Below, piece by piece: positions 11,022-22,950 of a stretch of DNA of 64,000 nucleotides; the stretch's first letter is position 1; every line of letters starts with the position of its first letter. The notes beneath the pieces are model-generated. The model did not search any database. It had not been told where the DNA came from and saw only the letters and a program-made list of their open reading frames with translations. Origin of the DNA: Vanilla planifolia (Eukaryota > Streptophyta > Magnoliopsida > Asparagales > Orchidaceae). The stretch is from the NCBI GenBank assembly GCA_023846275.1, contig CM043868.1, positions 13,425,755 to 13,489,754 on the forward strand, given 5' to 3'. A program made the position numbers and the translations under genes.

Positions 11022-12187
11022 CTGATATCAATTTCCAACAATTATTTGAAGACAACCAAAATCAAAACACTATCCTCAACAGGACATGCAGTTCATACTT
11101 CAAATAGCTTCTGATTATTATATTTTGACCAGCATCGTCAATGAATTGTTCAGTAATTCTTTTAATAACCTGAAAATACACAAGATAACCCTTTGCGGTA
11201 CATTGCATTGGAAAACAAGCAACAAAACCAACATAGAAGCAATGAGAGATAATTGTTTTTAAGCCATGACATGGTGAGATGAGTTTTAACAGAATCTGTG
11301 TGCCATGGGATAGGAAACAAGGTAAATATTGATTTATTTTCATAAGTAATGAAGCTAATAAAAAAATTACACACTTTATAATTGGCTTGCAGCGAAAATA
11401 ACCAAAAACACAAATCTTAACCTAAATTTTGAATCATTAACCAACCAAATATAATGAGGAAAATTAGTACAATGAGAGCAATAAAAACAACCTCGTAATA
11501 ATAAAACTTCCATTAAACCATCACAAACACAGACATTCATTAATAAACAAATGAACAACACATCCATTACGATATTAAAACACACTAACTTTCTGCATGT
11601 TATATAGAAATATAAGAACATATATATGTGTGTGTGTGGTATACATGCATTATACATATACATTCGGTAACAAGCAAAACAGAAGCAACCTTAACCAGCA
11701 AAGTGGGATTGTCAAACAGCATTACAAACATAGTGTTGCTACACAAAGCAATGGAGTGCTACACCCTAAATGATGAGAGTTCAATGGCTGAAGCAACACT
11801 AATTTACCCTTGCAAATAGGTTGATACACTCAACCCTTTGAGAGAAATGTAACAAAAAAGAAAATCCTTGAATAAAAATGTAGCAAGGAAAATCCATGCC
11901 AATTGTCTCCACCCCATACGAACTATGAGATTGCCCTAATGACATTTTCATCATCCAGTGGTCACAAACCAACCATAGACCCATTAAATAAGTGAAACAT
12001 ATTAATTGTCAATTCTTTGATTGAAGATGGCTTTGACTAGCTAACAAGTGTTGCATGAGCAAAAGATCCTAGAGATAGTAAGATCCAATAGTATTGAGCA
12101 AGCTTCAACATCTTTCTTGCTTTTTGTACCCCAAAAAACATGTCAACTATGCTTGCCCAATGGAGATACAATTTGGTCATAACAAGA

Positions 12188-12463
12188 CTACTCACCATTT
12201 TGATGTTTAGTTTCATTATTATGGCAAATCCATATTCCCTTGATCATTATCATCTTTGTCTTGAAGCTCATCCTCTTGTTGATAAATGCTTTGTTTGCCC
12301 TGAAATTAACTAACCTGATAAAGAAATGCAATTTAATGGGCTTATTAAAAGTGAAAAAGGCATCCAAATCATAAACTTTTAGTAATTCTATGAGATTGCA
12401 CATAGCATTAAGAGCATTCCACTCCCCATCCACTAGGAAATTGAGGACCCCTCTACATAACAA
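12188..12463 (-). other. Unassigned open frame of 91 codons
   Basis: This minus-strand frame reads GVLNFLVDGEWNALNAMCN, then LIELLKVYDLDAFFTFNKP, then a basic tail. It looks more protein-like than the surrounding intron and has a donor-like CAG|GTTAGTT inside. I do not recognise the family. It could be a captured exon fragment, a retroelement piece or chance. Confidence 0.2.
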
Positions 12464-13699
12464 ATGATAACATAGAATTTGAGCATAAGATCACAAAAAA
12501 AGGAAATCTATTGAAACAGATCAATTCACTTCAATGAATAAACTATAGACGTCTTCACATATCCTATATAAACTCAACCCAAATATCATGATTCAACACC
12601 TCCTTTTCAGCCTAAATTGAAGCCAACTAAGCAAAAATGGAGAATGAAATCCATGCCTATAAATGAAGGATATAGTAAACAACAATAACATAATTTTCAA
12701 CAGATCATGATTTATCTTGAATAGTTGGCCAAAATAAGCAACAATCAAAAAGATTTATTGAATCCTTTCTTCCTGAAAAGAACATAATTTTTTTCCTTGC
12801 TATAGGAACCAAAAGAATAGATTTAAGAATTCTTAGTATATATATAACTCATTGGTCTTCTTGACCCCAATGGGTGCTTCTCAATCAATGCATTAGATGT
12901 GCCCACTTATGAATCTCTTGCTCTTTTTGTTTTTCGTGTGAGAATTGAGTCTTTATATCTTGAATAGAACATAAAAGGGCCCATTTCAAATGAAAGAAAG
13001 TACTTTGAATCCTAGTCTTGTAATGATATTATTTTGACCATTGAAGATTTATCTCTCTTTTAACAATAATCAAGATACTTGAATTCTTCATTAGTGGGAT
13101 ACCATACAATCTAAAATCCTCTTAAGCTTTTTGCTTCTATCAGAGCATTTGAATTGACCGCATTGTTGGTTTTGTCCAATAAGTAAAGAATATTTAAAGT
13201 TATGCATAAAAAAATAAAAGATCATTTGTAAAAAAAAATAAATTATTAAATTCCTTATAATATTTTACATCTTTTAATATTAATAATACCAAAAAAAAGA
13301 AAAGCGAAAATCAAGTTTAACTATCAATCGTAAACCTATTAATTGTAGACCTCTAATAAAATTTTGAAATTGATTGGATATCCAATCTTTATTAAAAGGG
13401 TTTTCATAATAGATAGCAAAAAGAATGACTTTTTTCAATTTGATTTAAAATCAAGAAGTTGACAAATCCACATCAACAAGCAAGAAAGACATAAAACTAC
13501 CTTGAAAAGTTTATTTAAAATGCAATGTTGTTGTTTTCTATGAAGAAATATCCTAAAATTTTGAAAATATGAGTAATAATTGCATCATATTATAGAACAT
13601 TTATTAGTTTATATTTATAATGTTTTTAATGTATCCAGTAATTTATATTAGTATTTTAAATGCTTAAAAATATACATGTGACATATTTTAAAATTGAAT

Positions 13700-14090
13700 T
13701 AATGGTATTACATAAAAAATGGAATTGGTTAACAGAAAGTTCAAGATGTTGGCCTTAGTAAAGAACATGTAAGAATAGACCCTAATCAAAATAGAATTGA
13801 ATTTGTTCATAAAATCAGAGCAAAAACAAAGAAAAATCATAATGAAGAAAATAATATATTTATTTTCTCGTCCTATAATGTTAGAATTACATAATATATA
13901 TAAGAAATAATGATGCATCTAATTTATAATGATATTGCTAATATATTATTCTTAAAATTTAAGTCTCTTAAACTTTCCCATTTGTAGAAAGGAATTATTC
14001 CACTTCTTATTAATCATTCCATAATTTATGGAATTCTAATTCAAATATAATTATTTCATGACTTATCGGATTTGAATTTTGTTTCCCACA
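13700..14090 (-). repeat. 3' LTR of copia B
   Basis: This aligns with the region before 16,527. Both share AGAGCAAAAACAAA, a TTTATT-CTC-TCCTA-AATGTT block, then AATTACAT-A-ATATA, ATTCCATAA and ATTTGAATTTTG. The end at 14,090 is set by the TG dinucleotide after the purine tract. The left end is approximate. Confidence 0.7.
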
Positions 14091-16109
14091 CTCCCTGTCA
14101 AGCTGAAGAATAGATATCGATTATTCTCAACTTGCTGTCACACATCAAATTTTGGCTTAAATAAAGCTTTTGTACGAACATATGCTTCTTGAGACATAGT
14201 AAAAATATATGATAAAGAAATAGCTCCACTTTTTATTCAATCTTAATATAACTCCTATCAATTCTCATATACTGAAAAGGATTGCAAAGTACACTTAGTG
14301 CTAATTAATTATCACTAAAAACTGCATATAATCAATTAAAGATATATTTAAACCAATTATCAACTTATGGATCCAAACAAATTCATGTGTTCCTTATGCC
14401 ATGGCTCTATTTCGACTTCTATATTATGTAGGTTTTATAGATTGCTTTTTATTTCACCAAATAATCAAGTTTTTCCATACCTTCATCTACTATCCAATTA
14501 TAGACTTGTTATCCTCAACAGCTCCAACCCAATCTATATCCTAGTATTTAACTATATCTTATATCTCAATTTTCTTCAATGTTAACCCTTCATTTGGACT
14601 TCTCTTGAGATATCTTAATATTTGATTCACTATATCCAAATGCCTTTTATGGAAGCATGCATATATTGACTAACAAAACTCACATTAGAAGTAATATATA
14701 GTCTTATAAAAGACAAATAGATTAATTTGCCTGCTAGATAATGGTATGTCAATTTACTAGTAGACATTCCTTAAAATCCATTTGCTTCCAATTCTATTCT
14801 AAGGGTGTTCCAACTTATCTATCAATTTCTTTCAGCAAATTCAAAATATATTTTCTTTGTCAAATGAAAATTCCCTTTTGCCTTATTACAATTTACATCC
14901 CTAAGAAATAGTTGAAGTATCCTAGGTCTTTTACTTTGAATTTAACCTAAAATTTTCTCATAAGATTTTCAATCTTGGATTCATCAAATTCTATAACAAC
15001 TATATCATCCACACAAACATTGAAAATAGATAGCTTTCCAAGCTCACCCTTTTTTACAAATACAGTTTGATCGATTTGTCCTTGCTTGTGCTCTAATTGC
15101 TTCATCACTATACTAAATTGAATAAACAAAGCCATTAGAGATTATTTTAAGCCATAAAAAGACCTTTTTAGTTTACATATCTTTGCTAAACCTCCTCAAG
15201 TCCCAAATCCCAATGGAGCTATTTTATATAATTCTTCAAAAGTAACATTTAAGAATGCATTCTTGAAGTTTAATGGGTGTAATCCCTCATCTAAATTTGC
15301 AACAATAGACAACTAAACCTTTATAGAATTTAATTTTGCAACTGAAGTAAATGTCCCTTCATAATCAATTCCAAATGCCAAAGTGAAATCTTGTCCAATC
15401 AATCTCGCTTTATATTGATCAATTGTGATATCTAGTCAATACTTGATTATAGACATTCATTTGCGACCAATTGTCTTCTTTCCTATGGGTAACTTTACCA
15501 ACTCCTACATGTCATTATCATTAACCAATTTTATTTACTCTAACACAACCTCTTTCCATTTTAGATCTTGAAGACCTTTATGAATATCTCTTGATATTTA
15601 GATATTATCAAGTCCACTGATAATGGCCCAAAATTATCAATAACTTGGAATATATGAGACAATTTGAAATTGGATGCTTAGTATAAGCTCTTATCCACTT
15701 TCTTACTATAATTAGATGATCCAAGCCATCCACTCCTCCATTATACTCTAAATAAACCTCTTCCTTTTGACATCAACTAAGGTTTGTGTTTCTTAAGTGA
15801 TCAAGAGGGGACAAAGATGAGTCGCAAAGAGGAAGCCATGACAACGCTTCCACAAGGAAGAGGTTGCAAAAGGTTGGGAAGGAACTTCCATGGCGATGGA
15901 GGGTTGTGAGTCGTGATTGCTAAGGGAGGGGAAAATTTCTAATTACTAGGGCTTGAAATTAATTAGGTCAACCATAACTCCAAACAAAGTCACAAGAAAT
16001 CAGTCAGGTCAAAAATGGACAAGAAAGCAAGATCATGGTCAATGTCGGAGCATACTGCCAGCAACACATCAGACAAGGAGAAAGTCGTCGAGAACCTTCT
16101 TCTACAAGA

Positions 16110-16527
16110 AAAAATCTTTTGCAAGCACCATGTAGAATTATTCTTCAAGAGATACATAGAATCATTCTTCTAAAAGCAACACGTTTTTTTAAACAAGAAT
16201 AGAGCTCAAAGTTTGGGATCCTAATTTTGTCAAGTTTGACAATGCCATGAAAATAGAGCAAAAACAAAAAATGCCATGACAATAAAAAAAATTAATGCAT
16301 TTATTACTCATCCTAAAATGTTGAAATTACATGAAATATAAAATAACAATGATATTCCTAATTTACAGTGATACAACTAATATGCTACTCTTAGAATCTA
16401 ATCCCTTAGATTTAACAATATTTATAAAAAATATTCTACATCCCATTTAACCATTCTATAATTTGCAAGACTATTTCATACTTAATTATTCCATAAATCA
16501 TGAGATTTGAATTTTGCATTAAAAAAT
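16110..16527 (-). repeat. 5' LTR of copia B (approximate ends)
   Basis: Counterpart of 13,700-14,090, with the shared block AGAGCAAAAACAAA near 16,250 and the common end ATTTGAATTTTG near 16,515. The target-site duplication cannot be read because the outer left end of the other LTR is not resolved. Confidence 0.65.
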
Positions 16528-19110
16528 TCCTAATTTTTTTAATGAAATAATTAATATAAAGAAATACAAAGGTTTTAGGATCCTTCAACTATTTTGCAAA
16601 GTCATGGAAAATTGTGCTAAAAATACACCTAATTTATGTGAGACATTTAAAAAATCATAAGTTCTAGAGCAAAATACATAATAAAAAAGAAACATTAAAA
16701 AAATATAAATTTATACTTTGTTGGATGGTGAAGACTTGGAACAATTAGCTATAGCAAAAATAGATATTTCCACAATAAGAAATGAGGGAATTCACACAAA
16801 AAAAATAATAATAAAGAATAATTTATAATGTATTATTATAAAAATAGAAAGTTATCAAAAATAATAACATTAAAATTAACTAAGAAATGCTTGTCAATTA
16901 AATGTATAACTGAATTTCAAAATAATACCTCAAATAAAAATTTATAAAAAATCAATTGCAGTTCAGCAAAACAAAAGGGCGTATTTAAAAATATAACATC
17001 TGAAAATGCAATTTTTTTGGCTGATAAGCTTAATTGTTAAGTTTTGACTTTAATGTTGAATAAATTGAAGAAGAATATAATTCTATAATTGATAATTAAA
17101 CTTGTGAACTTTTATCCATAGCAAGTATTTCTTGCTTAACAAAAGAGTAATTATTTTGGGAGGTCTTTTATTATCTGAGCACCTCAAACTTTATTGTAGA
17201 AGCACATGTTTCTATTATTTTAGTTTTTTTAGATCCACAACAAGCAAGCAAGCTATATATTTTATATTTGTTTAATTTTGTTCAGTCTTTGTGTGAATTT
17301 CACTTCAAAGCTTAGGAATTTTTAAGTTTTTCCAAATAAAATAGTTGTATATTGAGAAAGATTTTATAAATTAGCAATATGCTTTAAGGATCAAAACTAC
17401 CTTTGCAATTGGCTTTATATCAACTTTTTCATCTTAAAATTAATAGCCTATTCAATGTTTTCTCATATTGGAACTACTACATTGCATATATTATGCACAA
17501 AGATTCAAACTTCACGTTTAACCAAAATGATATTTAATATTGAAAGTACCTGAACATTTTAAATAACTAGACACTTGAATAGCTTCTAGTATTTAAAATA
17601 TTGTTCTAAATTATTTGAAAAAACAATTTAAATACATACATATAAACAATAATAAAATCTAATAAAAGAATCATCCATTATATTTTAAGATTCATAAAAT
17701 TTCTTAGAATCAAATAACATAGCATTCCATTTATAATGACCAAACTAAACTATAAAAGTCATATTATATTTATCCCTTATTTAAATTTCATAACATGATT
17801 TTTAAATCAAATTTTGAGAAAATTATTATTATGTACAATCCATTAAACAAATCATTCTTATTAAGGATTCCTTTTCCTTTTCTAACATTATTGACATAAA
17901 AAAGATGTATAACTCCACAAATGATTTGATTGTCTTATTAATTTTTTCTCAAAAATATCATTTATTTCATTTTTTGCTTAATTCTAAGTATCTTTTATTC
18001 ATTTGGCATGATCTTGCCTTGGTACAAATATTTTTCTTGTCAAAATTCTCTTCATGAGGAGAAACACTACAAATTTTTCTATTCCAAAAGGTATTTGGAT
18101 ATTCTACAAGATCATTTTTTAAATTTTTCCAAAGCTTTTGTTATTTTTGCTTTTAGATTTCAACATCTCAAGTAAATTCAATGAAGGAATTTCTTCTCTT
18201 GATGTCTTAAGAATTTCTTTATAAACTACTTCTAACTTCATTTAAAATAATTTTTTTTACATTTAGAAGTGATTTAAAAAAAACTAATGGGCAACATAAG
18301 GGGTAGTGATATTCCAAAAATTGTAGCATATTTTTCTTCCTTTTTAGCCATCGTTTCACTTACGAAAAAAAATAATTACATCAGATAAAGGCATGAGTAC
18401 AACCGATGCCTACCTCTTTGTAAAGACAAGCACGATTGCACAAAAACACGTACATAAATAAGAACATAAGAGGCATTATAATTCTTCGAACCCTGAATTT
18501 TTTGAACAAGAAAGCCATTGTCAAAAATAGGTGCATGCATAAATGAATGCAAAGCAATCTATACTAATAGATGAGGGAACATAACTCTTGCAATTCTCTA
18601 GTACGACAAGAATGTAATTGTTGACATCATTGGTATTTATCAACTTAAATTAGATACCATATAATGAATTCATAGATACCCTAGGGTATCATCAAGTGAC
18701 AGATTTAAGAGGTTAGACACACATGGCTTTCTTCTAAAGGTGTCCATGTTTATGGTATTTCATCAAAATGAAAGATAAGATATAAAATGTTTCATGAGAT
18801 TAAAGAGAGGAGAAACTTTGCCAAATTTAACTTGGATACATTGGAAAAAAAAGAGAGAACAAATCATAATCATGGGCTTTAGAAAGCCAGTTTTCATTGG
18901 ATTACTCTTGGGGTAGACAATGGAATATCAAACACATATAAGCCCCTCATATCCAAACTATTAGTTGCTTTGGAGAATGATGTTTGGAGGACAAGGTGGA
19001 GATGTTGCTTGACAACTATTTCTAGCAATCATGTCTTAGTGGAGAAAAGCTGAATTCCCTTCGCAATATGTTCAAATTTAAAGAGAAAACATAAAATCAA
19101 CATGAAAAAA
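16528..19110. other. AT-rich intron sequence without identifiable features
   Basis: No open frame over 60 codons with family resemblance, no LTR ends and no RNA gene. Poly-A and poly-T runs are common. I see nothing to annotate beyond its position in the inferred first intron. Confidence 0.5.
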
Positions 19111-21500
19111 ACACCATAAAGAAATCGAATTTTACAAGGAATGGCCGACTTCTCCATCTACCAGCTCTAAAGAGACCCATTCCATGCATAATGAATAAGT
19201 TGGCCCAATCCAAATATCATTATGGACTTAATTATTATAATGTGAACAAAAAACCAATACATATTACTAACAAATGTCCACTTTTATCAGAATATGCAAA
19301 TCACCTAAAAAAAAATATGACTAATATCAATCTTGTGTCATCCATATCGTCTCCATCAATGTTATGCCTAGTTGACATAACTTCACACCGTCGGGTATAC
19401 ATGCCCTCACCTGGGATATCCAACGCTACTCAAAATCGTGCAATGCAATGTAGCTCCACTTCTCTCACACAACTAAAAAAGAAAACGTTACACATTTCTT
19501 CCTCTATTTGCATGCAGTCTCCTAACAAGCTATCTTATGTTGTCGACTCACCTGAGATGTAGTAGAGCCTCTACCTATCTCCACACTCCTTGCACATCTA
19601 TAAAAGATACCAATCTTATTTTCTAATTAAATTATAATTGCTCCTTTATAAATCATAAGAACTCCACCTCTTTGAACACTTGAACCTCTCAAAGAGAGTG
19701 TTCCCAACAAAATTAGATATATCTTCAATCCTTGAACCTGTCTAATATCAATCAAAATCCACACAACCCATCAAACATGTGAAAATATACTAATCCCATG
19801 CCAAATACTTTACACTCTTCAACATTTTCAAACTCAAGCATACCACCATCACATGTTAGATGTGTTGAACAACTCTCTAGTAGTAATAGAAAATATGGAT
19901 GAAAACCTAGAATCGAACATTTAATCCTAACTATCAACATCTAAAAATCTACATATAAAAGACAATACCTACCATCACCATCCAATAAAGAAACCATAGC
20001 CTTAGATACCTTTTTCTCTTTTTTTGCAATCTTAACCTTAAAGAACTCCTTATGCAATGGCTATGGCCATCCTCATCACAAATAAAATGCATCCTCTTCT
20101 GATCTCTTGACTCGAAACATCCCTCATTCATTATTAATGCACTGTCTCTCCTTCAATCCATCTTTCCATTGACCACCACTCCCAACAACCAAATCATTAG
20201 GATCACCAGACACCCAAATGCCATTATTACTTCATGCAACTTACTTAATGGTAAAGCAATGATCGCCTCATCCAACATGAGATTATCTTCTCCAAATAGC
20301 AACACAATCACAATGTGATCAAAAGAAGTTGATAAAAAAGCCCACGAGAGAAGTGCTCTATCCTCTTAGATTTTCATTTGTCATTGTTATAGGTTTACTT
20401 GATTTTTTTTAAGAGTCTTAATCAATTCTTCCTTTATCAGGATATTCTTCACTCATTGCTGTAACAAAGAAAATTACCATTAATGGATTCCATATTAACA
20501 GATTCTATAGAAACGGTTGAGTCCACCAAATTTTATGCCCAAACTGCATGAATAACAATTTCCATCAAAAACCAGAATCAAGTTTAATTTCAACCTAATT
20601 AAAATCAACCTTAAACCGAACAAATAACCATAGTTTTGCATAAATCTTGAAATCTAGCCATAATTTCATGGATTCAAACAATCATTGTGCTTGAAACATA
20701 AAAATATCAACTTCTTTATCTATAACCATTGGAAATAGCAAGGTTTATAAGTACAAACCTTAATTCCAGAATGTGAAGTTACTTTCCATGCTAATAAAAT
20801 GTCAATTAAAGTCACATCTATTGGAGCTTTTAGTGAATTTGATGCTCTTGCCACAGCAAACAATCATGATATGCCAATCTTCCCTTCTGTAACAGATTTC
20901 ATCTATTTTCATGCCTTCCAATAGTGTCAATTTCAAGCCAACAACTGCTACACACCTCCACAAAAAAAATGCCATCTTTTCCTCAAGCCTTAACAACTTC
21001 AACAATGTCAAATCTTACCATGGTCGTTGCCTACCAAAAAAATTCCTCAAATATATTGCAACAAAAAAAAGTAAAACCATCCAATCTCTTCAACTTCACA
21101 TCATCACAATGATCTCAACACCTCAAGATCAACAAATCATAGCTCCAATATAACACGTTTGAGAAAAACCAAATTCCCACCACAATGCATACAAGCCACT
21201 AAGAGGAATCACAAAAAACAAATCAATAAAAACATCATAAAGGAGGTAGAATTTTACATGAAATGACACCAATAAGCCTCTTCACACACCAATTCTATAA
21301 AGAGATCATTTATTTCTTCCATACAAGAAACAATATTCAATCTCTTCCGTCTCTCAAACCCACACACGGGTTTCCCCACAAAATAATATATCAAGATTTT
21401 CACTAAATTCTAACGACATAATTATAATAATCCAAACTGTAAATAATAAGTTTAGCCAACTCAATTATCATTATGGACACAACTATAATTATGTGAACAC
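19111..21500. repeat. Unidentified unit flanked by diverged direct repeats
   Basis: Bases 19,111-19,246 and 21,232-21,500 are related in direct orientation. Shared landmarks are ACA-CATAAAG, GAATTTTACA-G-AATG, then AATAAGTT---CCAA-TC, TATCATTATGGAC and ATGTGAACA. The second copy has about 130 extra bases between landmarks. The 2 kb between them has weak minus-strand frames at 19,752-20,131 and 20,802-21,011, one with a Cys/His-rich patch (CDEDGHSHC) faintly like a retroelement zinc knuckle. It could be a non-autonomous LTR element, a LINE-derived unit or a local duplication. Confidence 0.45.
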
Positions 21501-22493
21501 GGCTTCCTATCCTTTCTCTTTAATTAGTTTTAGTATGAAAAGACAAGGCACTCAGAATTCTAGTTTCTTCTTTTTTTCCCTACAAAATGTTTTGTGATGG
21601 ACAGATTTTGAGGTGAATATTTGTTTGCTTTTAATAATGAAGCATAGAAAATTTACAGGTAGTAAACAACAACTGTACGAAGTAGAGAAATAGAGCTAAG
21701 CTATGCTGTCATTTAACACCAACCTAGGCTAATTCCCTTTTCTTAAATCTGATGCTAACAGGGTTAAGACTCCACCAGGCAAAGGCTTATGTCGGCTTTT
21801 ATCACAAAAAACCTAATGCATCACAATACTGGTTTGTGTGTTTGATGTCAAAGTTACTTGTGTATCTTAACGAGAGTAATGGTGATTTTATTTTAAAGGT
21901 GAATGAAAACTGAGCCTCTAAAAAGAGCATTTTTGACCCTAATTCACTCACAATCTATAAGCTTGCCGATTTGGATGATTCTTAGAATATAATGGGAGCT
22001 TCCAACTGTAGTGGTATGAACCAGAATAGAGTAAGATTAATTGGGACACTTGCAACCTCATAACTTCATCGCTTATACAGCAAAAAATCATAACTAGCAC
22101 TCAATCTCTTCCTTCCCCTCATTCAAATAAACGCTGTCAAGCCTCAACAACAAGTTATTTCCACGACTTCACACCTTCTGCTCATTCCGAAACCTTTAAA
22201 GCTTGGGGACAAGCAGAACGTTCTGAAAACAAAATCAAGTCTACACCATATTCCTTGATGTCTCCAACAGCAGTACATACACCAGCAGTTAACCTCACAA
22301 ACCAAGTCATGAAAGTTCAGCAGATCTCGTTCTACACAGCATTACAGATCTGGAGCTCAGCAGCATATCGAAGTCTAAAAACGTACCAGAAAAATAAAAA
22401 AACTTTGCAACCAAAGCACCACTAGCAGATAAGCATAAGGCTTACCCGGCACATTGAGCACCAATCTTCTTCCGCAGTGCAGAACACCCCCAA

Positions 22494-22559
22494 CTAGCAG
22501 ATCGTCAGAACAGAACTCCCTTCACTGAACCTGCGGTCAGCTGAACTCCACTGTGGCAT
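22494..22559 (-). CDS. Upstream ORF 2 in the YODA-like leader, 21 codons
   Basis: A complete ATG-to-TAG frame on the minus strand (MPQWSSADRRFSEGSSVLTI plus C) within the inferred leader exon. Such uORFs can lower translation of the main frame. Whether it is in the mRNA depends on the true transcription start. Function is inference. Confidence 0.35.
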   Translation of the reverse strand: MPQWSSADRRFSEGSSVLTIC

Positions 22560-22646
22560 AGATTCGCAACACACTACTCCCAGCGAGGTTCTCCCTGCTA
22601 GTCCCGAGTCCGGAGCTTCCCTTCCGGCGAAGAAAAAGAGAAAACC

Positions 22647-22688
22647 CTAAACACTAGCGAAACTGCTAAGCTTACACGACCTTCGCAT
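22647..22688 (-). CDS. Upstream ORF 1 in the YODA-like leader, 13 codons
   Basis: A complete ATG-to-TAG frame on the minus strand (MRRSCKLSSFASV) in the inferred leader exon, upstream of the 21-codon uORF. A third ATG lies just before the splice donor (ATGTGCCG|GT), so the spliced leader would contain at least three upstream start codons. Confidence 0.3.
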   Translation of the reverse strand: MRRSCKLSSFASV

Positions 22689-22800
22689 TTAGATTCGAAA
22701 AATGTGGAGGTCGAGGCCGAATTAGAGAATCGGAAAAGTGGCAGAGAAGGGTTGGGAAGAACTAAGAACACGGGGAGGGACAGAGCAGAGCAACTTAGGT

Positions 22801-22950
22801 ACTGTCCCCCTAAAAGAATTTTTAAAATACCCGTAAAAAGGAATAAAGCGTATTATATTCTTACCCCTATTTTGTGTGAAATGCCGCGTTGGATAGGTGG
22901 GTATGGAGTGTGAAATGGTAATGGAGTGTGAAAAGAGGGGTGGTAGTATG
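22801..22950 (-). promoter_or_regulatory. Probable promoter region of the YODA-like gene
   Basis: Immediately upstream of the CpG-rich leader. On the minus strand GTATTTTAAA (22,830-22,821) is a weak TATA-like sequence about 30 bases from the proposed start. Farther up, the 13-mer TTTCACACTCCAT occurs twice (plus strand ATGGAGTGTGAAA at 22,903-22,915 and 22,921-22,933), 18 bases apart, which could be a paired factor site or simple duplication. Confidence 0.35.

Larger units (their letters stand above)
13700..16527 (-). mobile_element. Ty1/copia LTR retrotransposon B, internally deleted remnant
   Basis: A minus-strand copia remnant inside the inferred first intron of the YODA-like gene. LTR-like sequences near 13.70-14.09 and 16.1-16.53 kb align with each other. 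The interior keeps a reverse-transcriptase block (15,135-14,947, with VCVDDIVV) and a decayed RNase H region (about 14.8-14.2 kb). Most of gag and integrase is absent. A purine-rich tract (minus strand GACAGGGAG) precedes the 3' LTR, whose start reads TGTGGGAAAC at 14,090. It is old, with many breaks. Confidence 0.8.
11022..22445 (-). other. Inferred first intron of the YODA-like gene, about 11.4 kb
   Basis: This is the region between the UTR-like exon donor (GTAAGC, GT at 22,445-22,444) and the acceptor before the coding start. It is AT-rich and holds a copia remnant (13.7-16.5 kb), a direct-repeat unit (19.1-21.5 kb) and a small (AT)n(TG)n run near 11,612-11,640. Read on both strands I find no exon of another host gene, apart from an unassigned open frame at 12.19-12.46 kb. 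A 5' UTR intron is known for YODA genes; its size here is inference. Confidence 0.55.
9085..22800 (-). other. YODA-like MAPKKK gene, 3' part outside window
   Basis: This is the gene span of a YODA (MAPKKK4) family MAP kinase kinase kinase, read right to left. It has a non-coding first exon (about 22,800-22,446), a long first intron, coding exons 10,987-10,470, 10,334-9,591, 9,336-9,249 and 9,147-9,085, then a donor leading into an intron that leaves the window. In Arabidopsis, YODA acts below ERECTA-family receptors and above MKK4/5 and MPK3/6 in stomatal patterning and the first zygotic division. Here 471 residues are encoded. There is no stop or frame break in them, splice sites are GT-AG and phases agree, so I infer a live gene. 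The C-terminal four fifths of the kinase domain and the tail are not visible. Confidence 0.9.
22446..22800 (-). other. Probable 5' UTR exon of the YODA-like gene
   Basis: This is the only CpG-rich, GC-moderate stretch for many kilobases. On the minus strand it contains the phrase TTTAGGGTTTTCTCTTTTTC, common in plant 5' UTRs, and ends ...GTGCCG|GTAAGC, a consensus splice donor. No long open frame runs through it. Its orientation matches the YODA-like coding exons and no other gene lies between, so I assign it as their leader exon. The 5' end is set loosely by a weak TATA-like run. Confidence 0.6.

Noticed and set aside
11612-11640. Short (AT)n(TG)n run
   Set aside because: Too short and common in plant introns to merit its own annotation.
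11062-11663. Three minus-strand frames of 83-95 codons
   Set aside because: Rich in Cys, Phe, Ile and Tyr as expected from AT-rich intron; no splice framing and no family resemblance.
15780-16090. GC-richer stretch with a short ATG frame on the minus strand, considered as a host exon
   Set aside because: It sits between the LTRs of copia B and most likely belongs to its leader or gag start; no host family match.
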